A DNA stretch of 10,427 nucleotides from Actinomycetes bacterium (lineage in GTDB: Bacteria > Actinomycetota > Acidimicrobiia > Spongiisociales > UBA5794): assembly GCA_023336875.1 (NCBI GenBank), contig JAMBLH010000247.1, positions 1 to 10,427 of the forward strand, written 5' to 3'. Below the pieces are notes generated by a model. That model did no database searches and was not told where the DNA came from. It saw nothing but the letters and a program-made list of their open reading frames with translations. Both the position numbers and the translations under genes were made by a program. Shown one piece after another: positions 7,425-10,427 of the stretch (positions within the stretch are counted from its first letter, which is position 1; every line of letters begins with the position of its first letter).

Positions 7425-8142
7425 AACTCTCGGAGCGACCACCGGAGCGACTGCGTACGAGTGAGGCTGTTGCCAGCGAGATCTCCTCGAACGAAACGCT
7501 CCCGGCGTTCCAGGTGGCGTCATATCCGGTCGGATCGTTGATATCTGCCGCGAAATGAGATCGGATGAGTCTTGCACGATCTGTGTCCCGCTTTCGTGAA
7601 CCGGCCCTCGCCTCTTTCTCCGAAAGATCATGCACATCCATAGCCCTGGCGATCCGGACGTCTTCGGGCGCAACGATTCGAAGAGACACACCAAGAGGTA
7701 TGTCCTTGGTTACATGTGACCCACCGCGTCCGACAATAATGGCCTTGCCCATTCCCGCGATTGCACGCACCACGACGAACACACGATTCATCACCATGGT
7801 CTGGTCGGCTGTGGACCGCAACATCTGATGGAAGAAGTCGTTCGCCTTCGAGCGGTACTCCTCTTCCACAAGATGGTCGAGTGATCCAGCGAACTTCTTG
7901 TCCTGCACCACCATCTCACAGATCGAGCGATCGTAGATCCGCCATCCGCCGAAAAGATCGACATTATCCTGCTCTGCAAAGACCTCAAGCATCGCGTCTG
8001 CCAGCGCGTGCCCGCCGGTGCCGGTCTGCCTTGAGATTGTGACGAAGGGGCGAGCACGGACCTCCCCTGGAGCGGGTCCGGGCATCATCTGCGCAGCAAA
8101 GTGGGCCCGCAGATACCGATCAATGTCGTCGATACGTTTCAT
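7423..8142 (-). CDS. Cytidylate-kinase-like family protein
   Basis: A 239-residue protein of the cytidylate kinase-like (Cytidylate_kin2-type) P-loop family. The nucleotide-binding loop reads FVTISRQTGTGGHALADAML (33-52). It follows the SRxxGSGG pattern of this family, without the Walker A lysine of true kinases. A second conserved stretch is AIIVGRGGSHVTKDIP, then LRIVAPEDVRIARAM, LSEKEARAGSRKRDTDRARLI, and a final NDPTGYDATWNAG region. This order matches the family over almost its full length. It is not the canonical Cmk (which is about 220 residues with GxxGxGKS), so CMP phosphorylation is unproven. The ATG at 8142 is preferred to a GTG at 8166: it has GGGGA just upstream, while 8166 has no ribosome-binding site. 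The gene sits 60 bases after glmS and is followed by the DUF2384-like gene without a gap. Confidence 0.82.
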   Translation of the reverse strand: MKRIDDIDRYLRAHFAAQMMPGPAPGEVRARPFVTISRQTGTGGHALADAMLEVFAEQDNVDLFGGWRIYDRSICEMVVQDKKFAGSLDHLVEEEYRSKANDFFHQMLRSTADQTMVMNRVFVVVRAIAGMGKAIIVGRGGSHVTKDIPLGVSLRIVAPEDVRIARAMDVHDLSEKEARAGSRKRDTDRARLIRSHFAADINDPTGYDATWNAGSVSFEEISLATASLVRSRSGGRSES

Positions 8143-8167
8143 CAGTCCCCAGGAGCATTGTCCCACA

Positions 8168-8212
8168 AGTTGAGTGTTCAGCGATCAACTGTCAGTGGAG
8201 GCCTACTCAACT
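8168..8212. repeat. Inverted repeat between glmS and the kinase-like gene
   Basis: AGTTGAGT (8168-8175) is repeated inverted as ACTCAACT (8205-8212), separated by 29 bases. The right arm covers the glmS stop codon. In the minus-strand transcript this could form an 8-bp stem. It has no T-run after it and is A/T-rich with a long loop, so I do not call it an intrinsic terminator; a weak processing or attenuation element is possible. Confidence 0.3.
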
Positions 8213-10026
8213 GTGACACTCTTGGCGAGGTTTCTTGGCTGATCGATGTCGTGTCCCCGTAGACGCGCAACGTGGTAGGCAAGGAGTTGCAGAGGAACCA
8301 CCGCTGCAACGGGGGCGAGCAGGTCGTCCATGTCCGGGATCCGCATCACCGTGTCTGCATACTTCTCGATCTCTGTGTCGGTGTCATAGGCGACCGCAAT
8401 GATCCGACCACCCCTGGCCTTGATCTCCTGGACCGCCGAGATGGTCTTGTCGTAGACGGCCCTCTGAGTGAGAACCACGATGACCGGAACGTCCTTGGTG
8501 ATCAATGCAAGCGTTCCATGCTTCAGTTCGCCTGCGGGCATTGCCTCAGAGTGGAGATACGAGATCTCCTTGAGTTTCAGTGACCCTTCCATCGCAATCG
8601 CATAGTCAAGTCCGCGCCCGATGAAGTACACATCCTCAGCATCGACGATCTCCTCAGCGGCTGAGATGGCCTCCTGTTCTCTTCCGAGAACCTCCTCGAT
8701 CGCTCCCGGCAACTGGTGAAGCCCATGCGAAACCGCCTGTGCCAGCTCCTCATCCACGGTTCCCCTGGCTGCACCGAGGCGGAGCGCCAGTAGGTACTGA
8801 CCTATCAGCATGGCCATGTACGCCTTTGTCGATGCTACGGAGATCTCAGGTCCGGCTCTGGTGTAGAGGACGTCATCGGCGTACCTCGAGAGTGTCGACC
8901 CGACCACGTTGGTGATCGCGAGCATTCGCGCACCATGGTCGGGTGCAATCCTGGCCGCTGCGAGCGTGTCCGCGGTCTCGCCTGATTGGGAGATCGCGAT
9001 CATCAGCTCACAAGGTCCAATGATCGGATTCGCGTATCTGAGCTCGTGGGCGTATTCAACATTCGCTGGGAGTCGCAGAACTCTCCGAAAGATTTCCTGT
9101 CCGATGAGACCTGCGTGATACGCGGTGCCACATGCGGTGATCCACACACGATCCAGCGCTTCGATGTAGGCATCGTCGAACTCGACGCCCTCGAGCCGGA
9201 CGGTTCCGTCCTCGGATAGCCTGCCACCCAGGGTCTCGGTGATTACGTCTGGCTGTTCGTGGATCTCCTTCAACATGAAGTGCTCGTATCCGCCCTTCTC
9301 TGCCTGACCAGCGTCCCAGTCGATATGCGTCACTTCACGTTCGATCCGATCACCACCGATCGTTTCAACCGTTGCACCCTCGGCTGTGACAATCACCATC
9401 TCGTCGTCCTCGATGATGAGGAAATCACGGGTACGGTGAAGGATTGCGGGAATGTCGGATGCCAGATACGTCTCGCCGTCACCAAGACCCACGACGAGGG
9501 GGCTGATCTTTCGCACCGCGACGATCTTCTCCGGCTCGAGCTTTGACATCACGACCATTGCATAGGCGCCCTCTGACAAAGCAACCGTCCTTCGGACCGC
9601 CTCCACGAGGTCTCCGTCGTATTCCTGTGCAACAAGATGTGCGAGTAGCTCCGAATCGGTCTCCGATGAGAATTCAGCGCCGCGGTCTGCCAGTTCGTCT
9701 CTGATGCTCTGGAAGTTCTCGATGATCCCGTTGTGCACGACGACGAACTCACCGGATGGATCAGCATGCGGGTGGGCATTCGCGTCCGTTGGCGCACCGT
9801 GTGTCGCCCATCTCGTATGGCCTATGCCAATCGTCCCGTTCGGCTGATCTCCTTCGATGAGCGATTCAAGATTCGCAATCTTGCCCTCGGCCTTCTGCAC
9901 CCGGATATCGCCATTGCTCACTGCAATGCCAGCCGAGTCATATCCGCGATATTCGAGGCGTTTGAGGCCGTCCACAAGAATCGGACCAGCTTGTTGTGGC
10001 CCCACGTAACCCATGATCCCGCACAC
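8203..10026 (-). CDS. glmS: Glutamine--fructose-6-phosphate aminotransferase (isomerizing) GlmS
   Basis: GlmS makes glucosamine-6-phosphate from fructose-6-phosphate and glutamine, the first step to UDP-GlcNAc and peptidoglycan. The 607-residue protein has the usual full length. The glutaminase domain (about 1-220) starts MCGIMGYVG, with Cys2 becoming the N-terminal nucleophile, and contains LEYRGYDSAG, GHTRWATHG and HNGIIEN. The isomerase half has two SIS domains (about 290-420 and 455-600) with ACGTAYHAG, ISQSGETADTL, SVASTKAY, and GSLKLKEISYLHSEAMPAGELKHG split across conserved turns. The C-terminal PRNLAKSVTVE is diagnostic. The start is GTG at 10026, fixed by the required Cys at position 2, with a strong AAGGGAG 7 bases upstream. 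It is the first clear gene of the run. A hairpin upstream may mask its ribosome-binding site. Confidence 0.98.
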   Translation of the reverse strand: MCGIMGYVGPQQAGPILVDGLKRLEYRGYDSAGIAVSNGDIRVQKAEGKIANLESLIEGDQPNGTIGIGHTRWATHGAPTDANAHPHADPSGEFVVVHNGIIENFQSIRDELADRGAEFSSETDSELLAHLVAQEYDGDLVEAVRRTVALSEGAYAMVVMSKLEPEKIVAVRKISPLVVGLGDGETYLASDIPAILHRTRDFLIIEDDEMVIVTAEGATVETIGGDRIEREVTHIDWDAGQAEKGGYEHFMLKEIHEQPDVITETLGGRLSEDGTVRLEGVEFDDAYIEALDRVWITACGTAYHAGLIGQEIFRRVLRLPANVEYAHELRYANPIIGPCELMIAISQSGETADTLAAARIAPDHGARMLAITNVVGSTLSRYADDVLYTRAGPEISVASTKAYMAMLIGQYLLALRLGAARGTVDEELAQAVSHGLHQLPGAIEEVLGREQEAISAAEEIVDAEDVYFIGRGLDYAIAMEGSLKLKEISYLHSEAMPAGELKHGTLALITKDVPVIVVLTQRAVYDKTISAVQEIKARGGRIIAVAYDTDTEIEKYADTVMRIPDMDDLLAPVAAVVPLQLLAYHVARLRGHDIDQPRNLAKSVTVE

Positions 10027-10027
10027 G

Positions 10028-10062
10028 CGCGATCTCCCTTCGTCATGTGACCTGGAGATGCG
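10028..10062 (-). promoter_or_regulatory. Possible ribosome-binding-site-sequestering hairpin in the glmS leader
   Basis: On the minus strand CGCATCTCC (10062-10054) can pair with GGAGAT plus GCG (10037-10032 and 10030-10028), with one bulged C at 10031 and a 16-base loop. The 3' side of the stem contains the glmS Shine-Dalgarno GGGAG and ends next to the GTG start. Folding would therefore hide the ribosome-binding site. A short TGGG/CCCA stem with a GAAA loop (10080-10069) lies just upstream. No known riboswitch consensus was recognised. Confidence 0.35.
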
Positions 10063-10427
10063 GATGGCTGGGTTTCCCCACTCACTTCAAAATGGTCTCT
10101 GTCCCCAGAATCGCTTCTGAGCTTTCATCCATCCTGTCACGACCGTGAGCGGCCGAGAGGGCATCCGCCGAACATTTCGATACTCCCTCTTCCTCGTCGC
10201 CTCGCGTTGCGAGGTCAGGCGCTGTGAAGACGCATCTCCCTGTCAGGTTGTGTTGTGGAACAAAGACTAGTGGTCTGTCGCAGGAATGGTGTCTGGGTGT
10301 CTCCGTGGCATCGGCGTTCCTGGCAAGGACGCACAACGCAGGCGCAGTCTGGACTGCGTCAAGGCGGAGGACGCCGCCAGGGACGTCGAGGACCGGAGAG
10401 ACACGGCATCCATTTCTGCGACAGACC
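10063..10427. other. Region upstream of glmS without a convincing gene
   Basis: I find no protein family, tRNA or clear promoter here. One minus-strand frame is open from the window edge to a TGA at 10082, but its translation has no recognisable domain, only a TTG as an internal start, and a composition unlike the neighbouring proteins. It could be the tail of an unseen gene, but I would not annotate it. The right half is occupied by the long imperfect palindrome listed separately. The glmS promoter presumably lies here or further upstream. Confidence 0.4.
10272..10427. repeat. Long imperfect palindrome (about 78-base arms) upstream of glmS
   Basis: The outer arms are GGTCTGTCGCAGGAATGG (10272-10289) and its near-complement at 10410-10427, 17 of 18 positions complementary. 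Inward, 10297-10303 pairs with 10398-10404 (7/7), 10311-10324 with 10376-10389 (12/14), and 10341-10349 with 10352-10360 (8/9), closing at a centre near 10350. The right arm ends exactly at the window edge, so the element may continue. It could be a small palindromic mobile element (MITE-like), a remnant, or DNA encoding a hairpin RNA. I recognise no known insertion-sequence end. Confidence 0.65.

Noticed and set aside
7073..8142. Classical RES-Xre toxin-antitoxin module
   Set aside because: Only the antitoxin-like C-terminal pattern is present; neither neighbour (cytidylate-kinase-like, acpS) is a RES-domain toxin, so I do not name it a toxin-antitoxin system.
7423..8142. Canonical cytidylate kinase Cmk
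   Set aside because: No Walker A GxxGxGKS; the loop is SRQTGTGG and the later motifs fit the cytidylate-kinase-like family instead.
10082..10336. Minus-strand open frame of 84 codons (open to the window edge if extended) upstream of glmS
   Set aside because: Only a TTG start, no ribosome-binding site seen, no recognisable motif, and it runs through the long palindrome. It may be the tail of an unseen gene, but the sequence does not support a call.
10027..10427. glmS ribozyme/riboswitch
   Set aside because: The leader shows no recognisable glmS ribozyme core, and that ribozyme is mainly known from Firmicutes. The hairpin near the start is short and simple.

Overview
The window is a single-direction run of housekeeping genes: every gene I can support lies on the minus strand, so transcription reads from the right edge to the left. 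Moderately high G+C, frequent GTG starts and the order glmS / acpS / nnr / alr / tsaE / tsaB / rimI / tsaD point to Actinomycetota. The gene set and the presence of a cytidylate-kinase-like gene and a P1-family peptidase make me favour an Acidimicrobiia-like lineage, but that rank is inference only.

Layout in order of transcription. 10427-10027: leader region upstream of glmS with no convincing gene; it holds a roughly 156-nt imperfect palindrome at the extreme right edge and a small hairpin that would bury the glmS ribosome binding site. 10026-8203: glmS (amino-sugar synthesis). 8142-7423: cytidylate-kinase-like protein. 7414-7073: small protein with a C-terminal region like the MbcA/ParS/Xre (DUF2384-type) antitoxin domain, with no normal start codon. 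7059-6676: acpS. 6679-5255: nnr, the bifunctional NAD(P)HX repair enzyme. 5214-4093: alr. 4100-3210: P1 (DmpA/NylC-like) peptidase. 3213-2617: family-4 Fe-S uracil-DNA glycosylase. 2627-2175: tsaE. 2178-1471: tsaB. 1474-971: rimI. 974-1: tsaD, cut off by the left edge shortly before its C-terminus.

From acpS to tsaD the genes are packed with overlaps of 4-11 bases, several of the GTGA or ATGA type, except for a 40-base gap before alr; this is best read as one translationally coupled operon. GlmS and Alr supply cell-wall precursors (glucosamine-6-phosphate, D-alanine), AcpS activates acyl carrier protein, Nnr repairs damaged nicotinamide cofactors, TsaB/TsaD/TsaE form the t6A tRNA-modification machinery, RimI acetylates protein N-termini and the glycosylase removes uracil from DNA. 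The least ordinary parts are the kinase-like/DUF2384-like pair wedged between glmS and acpS, and the structured DNA upstream of glmS.
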